From the NCBI RefSeq assembly GCF_002159975.1, contig NZ_NFJR01000009.1, forward strand, positions 50,862-114,861: 64,000 bases of DNA, given 5' to 3'. The position numbers and the translations under genes are program-made. Shown here in pieces: positions 37,182 to 45,334 of the stretch (position 1 is the first letter of the stretch; each line of letters starts with the position of its first letter). The notes under the pieces were generated by a model. The model saw nothing but the letters and a program-made list of their open reading frames with translations. It was not told the DNA's origin and made no database searches. The stretch comes from Barnesiella sp. An22. Its GTDB lineage: Bacteria > Bacteroidota > Bacteroidia > Bacteroidales > Barnesiellaceae.

Positions 37182-38399
37182 TCAATTCCGCTTCTTGCCG
37201 TGCTCCACCCACAGCCAGGTGAGCGAACGCATCATCAACACCAGCACCAGCGGAATGAATGCCGGGTTGAACTGCTGGGGAATCCAGTGCCACAGCACCA
37301 GAAAAATCAACAGCCCCGCAAAGTTAGCAAAATGATAGTATCTAACGATATTTTTAAGAGATTTAAACCAAATGAAGAGGGCCATCAACAACCACAGGGG
37401 ATGAAGCCAAAAGGCCGAATAGTTGGGCCAGGTGGCCGGATGCACCGAGACGAACATGAGGAAAAAGACAATCACTCCTCCCAATCCGTAGGCGGTAAAG
37501 AGCACGGTATCGAGTACCCGCGAGCAACGTCCCCGCCGGATGTCGCAGAGCGACCACACCGCCACAATCGCCGCCAGCAACCAGGCCACGAAGAGAGGGG
37601 TGAGGTAGAAGGGGGTCACACCGGGACGGGCCGGGACTTCGGGGTCGTAGAGCACCTCGGTGCGGCTCACCAGCGGCACGGCAGCCGAGTCGGGCGCGAG
37701 TTGAATCTCGGCCCGGGCGAAGGCCTCTTTCAGCACCTCGGGGCCAAACATCTGTTCGCGGTAAGTCATGGGGCGGTCCAGACTGCCACCCAGGGCCAGG
37801 TCGATGCCGAAGATGAGCCAGGGGCAACGCTCGGCGTAGCTGTCGATCTCCTCGCGGAAGGTGGGCAACTCGCCCTCGGGTTCGTGGTAGCGCACCCGAT
37901 TGCCGAGGGTCGCCTCGACCATGTTGCGGGGCCGGGTGGCGCAGTTGTCGAAGAGGAAGTTATAGCGGTAGACGCGGTTCTGGGGCTGGGCATTCTCCAG
38001 CAGGGCGTAGAAGAGTGCCTGGCTCTGCTCGGGCGTGAGGTTGAGAATCTGCTCGTCGACCCGCGACTCGCGCATCACATAGTTGAACAGGAAGGTGCGG
38101 AAGTCGTTCACACCCAGGCAATAGTCGGTCTCGCCCTTGGTAAACCGCCACACAAAGGCCGGGGCATTGAAGTCGAACATGCCATAGTTGAACACATAGT
38201 CAAATCCGCCGGGAGTCAACTGCCTGACCCGCAAGGCCGTGTGTCCGAAAAGCTCGTACACCTCGGTACCGGGGCCGCACGTGAGCAGACTCACCTGCAG
38301 GGAGTCGCGGTTCTCGACCTGGGCCTGTACACTCATTGCCAGCGCGGCCACCAGCGCAGCCACGAATAATCGTACCTTTATCAACATGCTCGATTTCAT
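37182..38399 (-). CDS. Lnb-like lipoprotein N-acyltransferase (DUF4105)
   Basis: About 405 residues from MKSSMLIKV. A signal segment precedes a periplasmic domain with LLTCGPGTEVYELFGHTALRV and NFLFDNCATRPRN, whose His and Cys are the conserved pair of this NlpC/P60-like fold. Four to five membrane segments follow (about residues 275-395). DUF4105 proteins of Bacteroides were recently shown to add the N-terminal acyl chain to lipoproteins, replacing Lnt, which Bacteroidetes lack. I therefore infer the same role. The frame is open to 38429, but the promoter (-7 at 38419-38426) rules out a start there. The phosphatase-fold gene follows in the same operon. Confidence 0.75.
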   Translation of the reverse strand: MKSSMLIKVRLFVAALVAALAMSVQAQVENRDSLQVSLLTCGPGTEVYELFGHTALRVRQLTPGGFDYVFNYGMFDFNAPAFVWRFTKGETDYCLGVNDFRTFLFNYVMRESRVDEQILNLTPEQSQALFYALLENAQPQNRVYRYNFLFDNCATRPRNMVEATLGNRVRYHEPEGELPTFREEIDSYAERCPWLIFGIDLALGGSLDRPMTYREQMFGPEVLKEAFARAEIQLAPDSAAVPLVSRTEVLYDPEVPARPGVTPFYLTPLFVAWLLAAIVAVWSLCDIRRGRCSRVLDTVLFTAYGLGGVIVFFLMFVSVHPATWPNYSAFWLHPLWLLMALFIWFKSLKNIVRYYHFANFAGLLIFLVLWHWIPQQFNPAFIPLVLVLMMRSLTWLWVEHGKKRN

Positions 38400-38418
38400 C
38401 GCCTGAAAAAATGTGGTG

Positions 38419-38426
38419 TAAAAGTA
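38419..38426 (-). promoter_or_regulatory. Promoter -7 element of the Lnb-like gene
   Basis: TACTTTTA on the minus strand, with a TTCG 21 bases upstream as a weak -33. The transcript would begin near 38412, supporting the start at 38399. Confidence 0.45.
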
Positions 38427-38524
38427 CAACTTTCCGCTCGATTCACCCGAAGGGTAACTCTTTTATTTTCTTCGACTTTGATAATTTTTACATTTTTATT
38501 TTAGGGCTCTACCGAATAAATCGT

Positions 38525-38532
38525 TATCTTTG
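38525..38532 (+). promoter_or_regulatory. Promoter -7 element of the nitroreductase gene
   Basis: TATCTTTG, 25 bases before the ATG at 38558; the -33 box is weak. This element places the start at 38558, although the frame is open from 38336. Confidence 0.55.
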
Positions 38533-38557
38533 TTCGTCGCACTCAAAACCAAGCAGT

Positions 38558-39169
38558 ATGAAAATCAAAGGTTTACTTTTGTCGCTCCTCATAGCGAGCC
38601 CGATGATGGCCATGGCCCAGAACATCGAGCTCCCCGCCCCCCAGAAACAGGGAGGCCAACCGCTCATGCAGGTACTCGCCCAACGGGCCTCTACCCGCCA
38701 GTTCGATACCACCCGGGCCATCGAGCCGCAAACCATGGCCGACCTCCTGTGGGCCGCCTGGGGATACAACCGGGAGGATAAACGCACGGCACCTTCGGCC
38801 CTCAACCGGCAGGAGATTTCGCTCTATGTCATCACCGCCCAGGGGGCTTACTGCTACGATGCCCGTCAAAACGTGCTGACTCAGGTAGCCGCCGGCGACT
38901 TCCGCAAGAGTGCCGGCAAACAGCCTTTTGCCCAGACGGCTCCGCTCAATATCGTTTTTGTGGCCGACCTCGACAAGGCTCCGGGCAACGACATGATGTT
39001 TGTCGATTGCGGTTTCATAGCCCAGAACATCTATCTCTATTGTGCCTCGGCCGGACTGGGCAGCGTGGTGCGCGGCTCGTTCGATGCCGCCGAACTGGCC
39101 CAGGTACTGAAACTGAATGAACGCCAGAAAGTAATATTGACACAGACAGTCGGCTATCCGGCTCGATAA
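38558..39169 (+). CDS. Exported nitroreductase-family (SagB-type) protein
   Basis: About 203 residues with a signal peptide (MKIKGLLLSLLIASPMMAMAQ). The FMN-binding nitroreductase fold shows RASTRQF near the N-terminus, DLLWAAWGYNR, and the FVDCGFIAQNIYLYCASAGLGSV region, read here as two adjoining helices, then LNERQKVILTQTVGYP. SagB-type members oxidise azolines in peptides or act on small molecules; a periplasmic form with no peptide-maturation neighbours is not assignable to a substrate. The DUF5715 lipoprotein gene follows 22 bases later. Confidence 0.8.
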   Translation: MKIKGLLLSLLIASPMMAMAQNIELPAPQKQGGQPLMQVLAQRASTRQFDTTRAIEPQTMADLLWAAWGYNREDKRTAPSALNRQEISLYVITAQGAYCYDARQNVLTQVAAGDFRKSAGKQPFAQTAPLNIVFVADLDKAPGNDMMFVDCGFIAQNIYLYCASAGLGSVVRGSFDAAELAQVLKLNERQKVILTQTVGYPAR

Positions 39170-39191
39170 TCCCCCGGAAAAGCCTCACCTC

Positions 39192-39899
39192 ATGCGTCAC
39201 ACCTTACTACCGATATTCGTCATCTTCGCCCTCCTCATCACCGGCTGCAAAGGCAAGCAGGTCGAGCCCGACTACCCCGACAGTTCCTTTATCGACACCT
39301 TCGAGGTGAAGCAGCAGACCCAGCCCCGCCCCACCGGTTGGCCGAAGAGCCCCATCCAGTACACCAGTTTCCGCAAACTCTTCAACGACCTCAACGACCA
39401 GCACCTGGCCATTGCCCGCAAAAACGGCATCGCCCCGCTCGAGTCGCTAGACGAGGCCCGCAGCATGGGCTTCTGGAAGCTGGCCAAAATAGACAGTTGC
39501 GAATACTACTCGGTCGACAAGCTCACCCACTCGATTCCCTACCTCACCCCCAGAACCAAGTGGCTGCTGATGACCATCGGGAAGAACTTCAACGATTCGC
39601 TCGAGAGCCGCGGTGCCGGCGGACGGCAAATCATCCTCACCAGTGCCCTCCGCTCCGACGAGTCCATCCGCTCGCTGCGCCGGCGCAACACCAACGCCAG
39701 CGAAAACTCGGCCCACCGCTACGGCACCACCTTCGACATTGCCTACAACCGCTACAACGTGACCGACTCGACCTGCTTCGTCCCCTCCGACCGCCTGCGC
39801 CTGCTGCTGGGCGAGGTGCTCTACAATCTGCGCAAAAACCACAAATGCTATGTGAAGTACGAGGTTCGGCAGGGCTGTTTCCACATTACGGCCCGGTAA
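39192..39899 (+). CDS. DUF5715-family lipoprotein, M15 peptidase-like
   Basis: A 235-residue lipoprotein (lipobox LITGC, Cys19). The middle and end contain ILTSALRSDES, SENSAHRYGTTFDIAY and QGCFHIT, which align in order with the S/R-x-HxxGxxxD and final His motifs of D-Ala-D-Ala carboxypeptidases of the M15/VanY type. It may cut cell-wall peptides; the charge after Cys (KGK) is not of the surface-export type, so it should face the periplasm. It is probably cotranscribed with the nitroreductase gene. Confidence 0.7.
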   Translation: MRHTLLPIFVIFALLITGCKGKQVEPDYPDSSFIDTFEVKQQTQPRPTGWPKSPIQYTSFRKLFNDLNDQHLAIARKNGIAPLESLDEARSMGFWKLAKIDSCEYYSVDKLTHSIPYLTPRTKWLLMTIGKNFNDSLESRGAGGRQIILTSALRSDESIRSLRRRNTNASENSAHRYGTTFDIAYNRYNVTDSTCFVPSDRLRLLLGEVLYNLRKNHKCYVKYEVRQGCFHITAR

Positions 39900-39924
39900 G
39901 ACCGGCATATCTCTCCGAGCCGGA

Positions 39925-40060
39925 CTCCGCTGCCCGAATATTCCACGCGGATGTGGGTGCGGTTGTTCCACGCTACGATGCGGAATCGTGCCAACAAAAG
40001 AGACTTCTCCCCACGCCCCAAGCTGGCTCTGCAGCCAGTGCGGGGGCGGCACAAACCACA
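39925..40060. repeat. Degenerate palindrome-family remnant
   Basis: TTCCACGCTACGATGCGGAAT near 39973, split by mutations, resembles a decayed type A palindrome. An AAGCTGGC...GCCAG inverted repeat and a GTGCGGGGGCGG stretch near 40019-40052 recall type B. It fills the gap between the DUF5715 gene and the next promoter. Confidence 0.4.
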
Positions 40061-40076
40061 GGAATTTCCGTTTTCA

Positions 40077-40108
40077 TTTGCCTCGGCTTTCTCCTTTCAC
40101 TATCTTTA
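40077..40108 (+). promoter_or_regulatory. Promoter of the LtaS-like gene
   Basis: TTTG (40077-40080), 20 bases, TATCTTTA (40101-40108). The last base departs from the consensus; spacing is ideal. It probably also serves the ABC importer genes downstream. Confidence 0.6.
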
Positions 40109-40133
40109 CAGCGTTGTTTAAGCAATACGACCG

Positions 40134-42113
40134 ATGAAACGATATTTGTACGCCCTGCGCTATCTGGTTTCGATACATCTGCTGGGGCTTCTTTTCTTTG
40201 CCGCGTTCCGCCTGATATTGTTCATGCAAGGCTACGACTACCTGGCGGGTGAAAACCTGTCGGTACTCACCCGTGCCGAGGCTTTCGCCCGGGGCGTGTG
40301 GCTCGACAACGTGGTGGCCTGCTACATCATGATACTGCCGCTCACGGTGGTATCGATATGTGCCCTGCTGGGGTACTACGGGAAGGCGCTGTTCCGGGGT
40401 GTGGGCATCTTCTTCTCCCTTTTCTACGTGCTGGCCTTTGCCATATCGGCGGCCGACATACCCTACTTTGCCTACTTCTTCAAGCATATCAACGCCTCGA
40501 TATTCAACTGGTTCGGCTACGCGGGTACCACATTGGGGCTGATGTTCGGCGAGTTTTCCTACATCGTCGCCTTCGTGCTCTTCCTCGCCCTCTCGATTCT
40601 CTTCGTCTTTCTGCTCCGCTGGTTGCGGCAACGCACCTGCCTCGACATCCATCGGGTATCGGACGAGAAATTTCACTGGCCCAACGAGCTGCTCATGCTG
40701 CTGGGCTCTATCGTGCTGATAGGCGGCTGCATGTTCGGCATCCGGGGCCGGGTGGGCTACAACCCCATCAAGGTGAGTGCGGCCTACTATTGCAACAATA
40801 CGTTTTTGAATCAGTTGGGTGTGAGCCCGGCCTTCAATCTGCTGCGCAGCTCGCTGGAGGCTTCGAAATCGGAGAACCGCGAGATTGAGCTCATGGACGA
40901 CCAGGAGGCCATCGCCCGCGTGCGCCGGGAATACCACATCGCCGACTCGCTGCCCGAGGTGTCGCCCATCGCCCGCCGGGTAGAGAACCCGGGCGAACCG
41001 ACCCGCCAGAATGTGGTGCTCATCTTCATGGAATCGATGTCGGCCGAGCTGATGGGGCACTTCGGCAATCCGTGGCAGCTGACCCCCTTCCTCGACACCA
41101 TCGCTACGAAATCGCTCTGCTTCAACCGATTTTTCTCGGCCGGCACGCACACCAACCACGCCATCCACTCCACGCTGTACTCCTACCCGGCTCTGATGAA
41201 ACGCAACTCGATGAAGGGGGCCGTCATCCCCTTCTTTGCCGGATTGCCCACCATCCTGCAGGACAACGGATACAGCACCCTCTTCTTCATGACGCACGAG
41301 TCGCAATACGACAACATGAACGGCTACCTGCGCACCAACGGCTTCGACCGCATCTTTGCCCAGGAAGATTATCCCAAGGAGAAGGTGGTCAACAGCTTCG
41401 GCGTGCAGGACGACTTCCTCTACCAGTATGCCCTGCCGGTACTCACCCAGACGGCCCGCGAGGGTAAACCCTTCTTTGCCGCCCTGCTGAGCATCAGCAA
41501 CCACCCGCCCTATGTGGTGCCCAAAGATTTCAAGGCCCGCAACAACACCGACGAGCTGCGCATCGTCGAGTTTGCCGACCACGCTCTGGAGCAGTTCATC
41601 ACCCAGGCCAGCCGGGAGGAGTGGTTCGACAACACCATCTTTGTCTTTGTGGGCGACCACGGGAAGCTGGTAGGGACACCTCGCAGCGACATGCCCCTCA
41701 GTTTCAACCACGTGCCGCTGCTCATCTATGCCCCCTCGACCATCGAGCCGCGCCAGATCGACGACCTGGGCGGACAGACCGACATAGCTCCTACGCTGCT
41801 GGGGCTGCTGCAAATCGACTACGTCAACAACGGTTTCGGCGTAGACCTGCTGCGCGAGAAGCGTCCGGCGGTGGTCTTCACCTCCGACGATGCCGTAGGC
41901 TGCGTGAACGATTCGCTCTTCTACATCTATAAACCCAAGGATAACCAGGAGTGGCTGCTCGCCCACAAACAGACCATCGAACAGAGCGGCGACATAGCCG
42001 ACCCGGCGGCCCGCCAATCGCTGCGCGACTACTCCTTCTCGATATTGCAAACGGCTCAATACCTGATGAGCAACGGCCTTACCGGCAAATACATAGGTTA
42101 TCAACCCCGTTAA
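40134..42113 (+). CDS. LtaS/sulfatase-fold membrane phosphotransferase
   Basis: A 659-residue protein: about five N-terminal membrane helices (to residue 210), then a periplasmic sulfatase-fold domain. VLIFMESMS supplies the first metal Glu, AGTHTNHAIHSTL the nucleophile Thr, and FVGDHGKLVG the Asp-His pair, with HVPLLIY the last His region. The family moves phosphoglycerol or phosphoethanolamine from lipids to polymers, lipid A or glycans. In a Gram-negative host the acceptor is more likely lipid A, capsule or a glycan than lipoteichoic acid. The ABC importer genes follow 15 bases later. Confidence 0.8.
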   Translation: MKRYLYALRYLVSIHLLGLLFFAAFRLILFMQGYDYLAGENLSVLTRAEAFARGVWLDNVVACYIMILPLTVVSICALLGYYGKALFRGVGIFFSLFYVLAFAISAADIPYFAYFFKHINASIFNWFGYAGTTLGLMFGEFSYIVAFVLFLALSILFVFLLRWLRQRTCLDIHRVSDEKFHWPNELLMLLGSIVLIGGCMFGIRGRVGYNPIKVSAAYYCNNTFLNQLGVSPAFNLLRSSLEASKSENREIELMDDQEAIARVRREYHIADSLPEVSPIARRVENPGEPTRQNVVLIFMESMSAELMGHFGNPWQLTPFLDTIATKSLCFNRFFSAGTHTNHAIHSTLYSYPALMKRNSMKGAVIPFFAGLPTILQDNGYSTLFFMTHESQYDNMNGYLRTNGFDRIFAQEDYPKEKVVNSFGVQDDFLYQYALPVLTQTAREGKPFFAALLSISNHPPYVVPKDFKARNNTDELRIVEFADHALEQFITQASREEWFDNTIFVFVGDHGKLVGTPRSDMPLSFNHVPLLIYAPSTIEPRQIDDLGGQTDIAPTLLGLLQIDYVNNGFGVDLLREKRPAVVFTSDDAVGCVNDSLFYIYKPKDNQEWLLAHKQTIEQSGDIADPAARQSLRDYSFSILQTAQYLMSNGLTGKYIGYQPR

Positions 42114-42128
42114 AAACCGATACCCGCC

Positions 42129-43262
42129 ATGAACCGACTGTTTCGACTGATTTCTCTCGCCACCCTGCTGCTCCTCACGGTGCAGTGCCACAACCCCAAG
42201 ACTCAAAAGTCGGGCGGGGAGGCGGCCAACGATACCCTCGTGCACTACGCCGACCTGCTGTCGATTACCCGTCACGACGGCTTTACCGACGTGGCCGTGA
42301 CCAACCCCTGGGACACCACCCGACTGCTGCACCGCTATCTGCTCGTGCCCCGCGACGAAGAGCTGCCTGCCAATCTGCCGCAAGGTACGGTGGTGAGGAC
42401 TCCCCTCGAAAAGACACTGGTCTACTCGTCGGTTCACGCCAGTGCCCTCGAGCTGCTGGGTGCGCTCGACCGGATAGGCGGTGTGTGCGACCTCGCCTAC
42501 ATCAAGACTCCGGCCCTGCTCGACCGGGCCAGCCAGGGCAAACTGGTCGACGCCGGCAACTCCATGAGCCCCGACATCGAGCGGGTGATGGAACTCTCGC
42601 CCAACGCCATTCTGCTCTCGCCCTTCGAAAATGCGGGCTATGGACGCATCGGCAAGATGGGCATCCCCATCATCGAGTGTGCCGACTATCTGGAAACTTC
42701 TCCGCTGGGCCGCGCCGAGTGGATAAAGCTGCTGGGGCTGCTCTACGGAAAAGAGGCCGAGGCCGACTCGCTCTTTGCCCAAATCGAACAGCGATACAAC
42801 GCCCTGAAGGAGCAACTGGAACAAAGCGGCTCGAGACCGATGGTCATCAGCGAACTGAAAAGCGGCTCGGCCTGGTACATGCCGGGCGGCAAAAGCTACA
42901 TGGCGCGCCTCTTTGCCGACGCCGGCGGCGCGTACCCCTGGAGCGACAACGGCGAGTCGGGCTCCATCCCCCTCTCGTTCGAAACGGTATTCAACCGGGC
43001 GGGCGAGGCCGACATCTGGCTCATCAAGTCGTTCAACGTGGGACAACTCTCCTACCGCGCCCTGCAGAAGGAGTATGCTCCCTATGCCCGTTTCAAGGCC
43101 TTCCGCAATCATAATATCTACGGGTGCAACACGGCCGAATGCAACTACTACGAAGAGACACCCTTCCGTCCCGACCTGCTCTTGCAGGAGCTGGCGGCCC
43201 TCTTCCACCCCGATCGCTTCCCCCACTATCAACTTCGTTACTTCCAACCCTTAGCCGAATGA
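42129..43262 (+). CDS. ABC importer substrate-binding lipoprotein (BtuF/FecB type)
   Basis: A 377-residue lipoprotein (lipobox LTVQC) of the class III binding proteins for cobalamin, haem or iron-siderophores: DIERVMELSPNAILLSPFEN, split over two secondary elements, and GIPIIECADYLETSPLGRAEWIK are typical. It should catch the ligand in the periplasm after a TonB receptor passes it in. The ligand cannot be told, and no cobalamin riboswitch is seen upstream. Its stop overlaps the permease start (ATGA). Confidence 0.85.
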   Translation: MNRLFRLISLATLLLLTVQCHNPKTQKSGGEAANDTLVHYADLLSITRHDGFTDVAVTNPWDTTRLLHRYLLVPRDEELPANLPQGTVVRTPLEKTLVYSSVHASALELLGALDRIGGVCDLAYIKTPALLDRASQGKLVDAGNSMSPDIERVMELSPNAILLSPFENAGYGRIGKMGIPIIECADYLETSPLGRAEWIKLLGLLYGKEAEADSLFAQIEQRYNALKEQLEQSGSRPMVISELKSGSAWYMPGGKSYMARLFADAGGAYPWSDNGESGSIPLSFETVFNRAGEADIWLIKSFNVGQLSYRALQKEYAPYARFKAFRNHNIYGCNTAECNYYEETPFRPDLLLQELAALFHPDRFPHYQLRYFQPLAE

Positions 43263-44308
43263 ACAAGCCTCGCCATTCCTCACGTGCCAAGCGCCTCATC
43301 GGGCTGCTCATCGTACTGCTGGTCGCCCTGTGTGCCGCCAACCTGTGGTTCGGGTCGGTGCAGATACCGGCCTCGGCGGTGTGGGATATTCTCTGCGGCC
43401 GGGAGAGCGAAAAAGAGGTGTGGCGCTTCATCGTACTCGAGTCGCGCCTGCCGCAAATGGTGGCCGCCCTGCTCTCGGGAGCCGCGCTGGCCGTGGCGGG
43501 CCTGCTGCTGCAAACGGCCTTCAACAACCCGCTGGCGGGGCCCTCGATACTGGGCATCGACACGGGGGCCAGTCTGGGCGTGGCACTGGTCATGCTCCTC
43601 TTCGGAGGAAGCCTGGGGCTCACCCAATCGACTACCCTCACGGGCTTTACCGCCATCATCGCGGGGGCCTTCGTCGGGTCCATCATCGTGCTGGGCACGA
43701 TACTCTTCTTTTCGACTCTGGTCAAAAACAACATCATGCTACTCATCGTGGGCATCATGGTGGGATACGTCACCTCGTCGGTCATCTCGCTGCTCAACTA
43801 CTTCTCCACAGCCGAGGGGGTACACTCCTACACCATCTGGGGCATGGGCAACTTCAGCGGCGTCACCGGCGAACAACTGCCCTACTTCGCCCTCTCGGTG
43901 GGGGTGGGGCTGGCCATCGCCATCCTACTCATCAAACCGCTCAACGCCCTGCTGCTGGGCGACCGCTACGCCGCCAACCTGGGGGTGAACATCAAGCTCA
44001 CCCGCAACCTGCTGCTCATCGTCACGGGACTGCTCACAGCATCGACCACCGCCTTCTGCGGGCCCATCTCGTTCATCGGGCTGGCCGTGCCGCACATCGC
44101 CCGCCTGCTGCTGGGCACCTCGAACCACAACACCCTGCTGCCCGTCACGCTGCTCTGCGGGGCCGTCACCACGCTGCTGTGCAACCTCATCTGCATCCTG
44201 CCCGGCGAGTCGGGCATCCTGCCCATCAACGCCATTACGCCGGTGCTGGGGGCCCCGGTCATCATCTATGTGATTATCAACCAACGTAAAATACAATATT
44301 TCAACTGA
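43259..44308 (+). CDS. ABC importer permease (FecCD/BtuC family)
   Basis: About 349 residues and nine to ten membrane helices with family motifs SRLPQMVAALLSGAALA, NPLAGPSILG, and ISFIGLAVPHIARLLLG, whose loop contacts the ATPase. The start is the ATG at 43259 overlapping the previous stop; the frame is open from 43124 but that part lies inside the binding-protein gene. It pairs with the ATPase gene, joined at TGATG. Confidence 0.9.
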   Translation: MNKPRHSSRAKRLIGLLIVLLVALCAANLWFGSVQIPASAVWDILCGRESEKEVWRFIVLESRLPQMVAALLSGAALAVAGLLLQTAFNNPLAGPSILGIDTGASLGVALVMLLFGGSLGLTQSTTLTGFTAIIAGAFVGSIIVLGTILFFSTLVKNNIMLLIVGIMVGYVTSSVISLLNYFSTAEGVHSYTIWGMGNFSGVTGEQLPYFALSVGVGLAIAILLIKPLNALLLGDRYAANLGVNIKLTRNLLLIVTGLLTASTTAFCGPISFIGLAVPHIARLLLGTSNHNTLLPVTLLCGAVTTLLCNLICILPGESGILPINAITPVLGAPVIIYVIINQRKIQYFN

Positions 44309-45333
44309 TGGAGAGCACGACCGCCATACTATCGGCTCAAGCGTTGAGCATCGGCTACCGCACGGGGCACCACGGGGTGAAGCAGATTCACCACAACCTC
44401 TCCTTTGCGCTGCATCGGGGCGAGCTCACCTGCCTGCTGGGTGCCAACGGGTCGGGCAAGTCGACGCTGCTGCGCACCCTGGCCGCGGCACAACCGCCTC
44501 TGGCCGGCACAATCACACTCGAGGGGCGCGACCTGTCGACACTCTCGGAGCGGGAACTCTCGCGCCTCATCGGGGTGGTGCTCACCGACAAGACCCAGAC
44601 CGGCGGACTCACCGTCTACGAAATGGTATCGCTGGGGCGGCAGCCTCACACCGGATTCTTCGGACGGCTCGACCGCCACGACCGCCAGGTGGTCGACGAG
44701 GCCATCGAGGCCGCAGGCATCGCCCACAAAGCCGACACCTACATGGCGCAACTCTCCGACGGTGAAAAGCAAAAAGCAATGATTGCCAAAGTGCTGGCCC
44801 AGGAGTGCCCGCTGGTGATTCTCGACGAGCCCACCGCCTTTCTCGACGCCGTGAGCCGCATCGAGACCATGACCTTGCTGCACCGCATCGCCACTACGCA
44901 ACACAAAGCGATACTGCTGTCGACTCACGACATCGAGCAGGCGCTCGTGCTGGCCGACCGGCTGTGGTTGCTGCGCAAGGGGCAAGGCTTGTGCAGCGGT
45001 GTGACCGAAGACCTCATCCTCAACGGCGATCTCGACACGCTGTTCGACCGCCGCGACATCTGTTTCGACCGCGCACACGGCAGTTACTACCCCTCGGTAC
45101 AATGGGAAAAGGAGATTGTGGTCGAAGCATCCGACGAGACCCTGCTCCACTGGACGGTCAACGCCCTCAACCGCAACAGCTACGGCTGCCGCATCGCTCC
45201 CGACGAAGACACCTCTTCACTCCCCCGCCTGACGGTAAGCGACGCGCACACGCTCACCCTGCGCACCGCTGCCGGAGTGCAGCCGTTCACCACCTTTGAC
45301 GCCCTCATCGAAGGGCTGAAAAAACAAGATTGA
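44308..45333 (+). CDS. ABC importer ATP-binding protein with C-terminal extension
   Basis: A 341-residue ATPase of the BtuD/FecE type: Walker A GANGSGKST, signature LSDGEKQK, Walker B LVILDEPTAFLD and the switch His in LLSTHDIEQ. The standard domain ends near residue 250; about 90 more residues form an added domain of strands (EIVVEASDETLLHWTVNAL and on) that I do not recognise. The last gene of the import operon; it ends 1 base from the convergent lpxB. Confidence 0.9.
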   Translation: MESTTAILSAQALSIGYRTGHHGVKQIHHNLSFALHRGELTCLLGANGSGKSTLLRTLAAAQPPLAGTITLEGRDLSTLSERELSRLIGVVLTDKTQTGGLTVYEMVSLGRQPHTGFFGRLDRHDRQVVDEAIEAAGIAHKADTYMAQLSDGEKQKAMIAKVLAQECPLVILDEPTAFLDAVSRIETMTLLHRIATTQHKAILLSTHDIEQALVLADRLWLLRKGQGLCSGVTEDLILNGDLDTLFDRRDICFDRAHGSYYPSVQWEKEIVVEASDETLLHWTVNALNRNSYGCRIAPDEDTSSLPRLTVSDAHTLTLRTAAGVQPFTTFDALIEGLKKQD

Positions 45334-45334
45334 T

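Noticed and set aside
42050..42128. A cobalamin riboswitch ahead of the BtuF-like gene
   Set aside because: The gap is only 15 bases and no B12-box-like conserved sequence is present in the end of the upstream gene or spacer.
40074..43247. A 1057-codon minus-strand frame opposite the LtaS-like and ABC genes
   Set aside because: Its translation has no recognisable domain, and the plus-strand genes have motifs and coupled starts.
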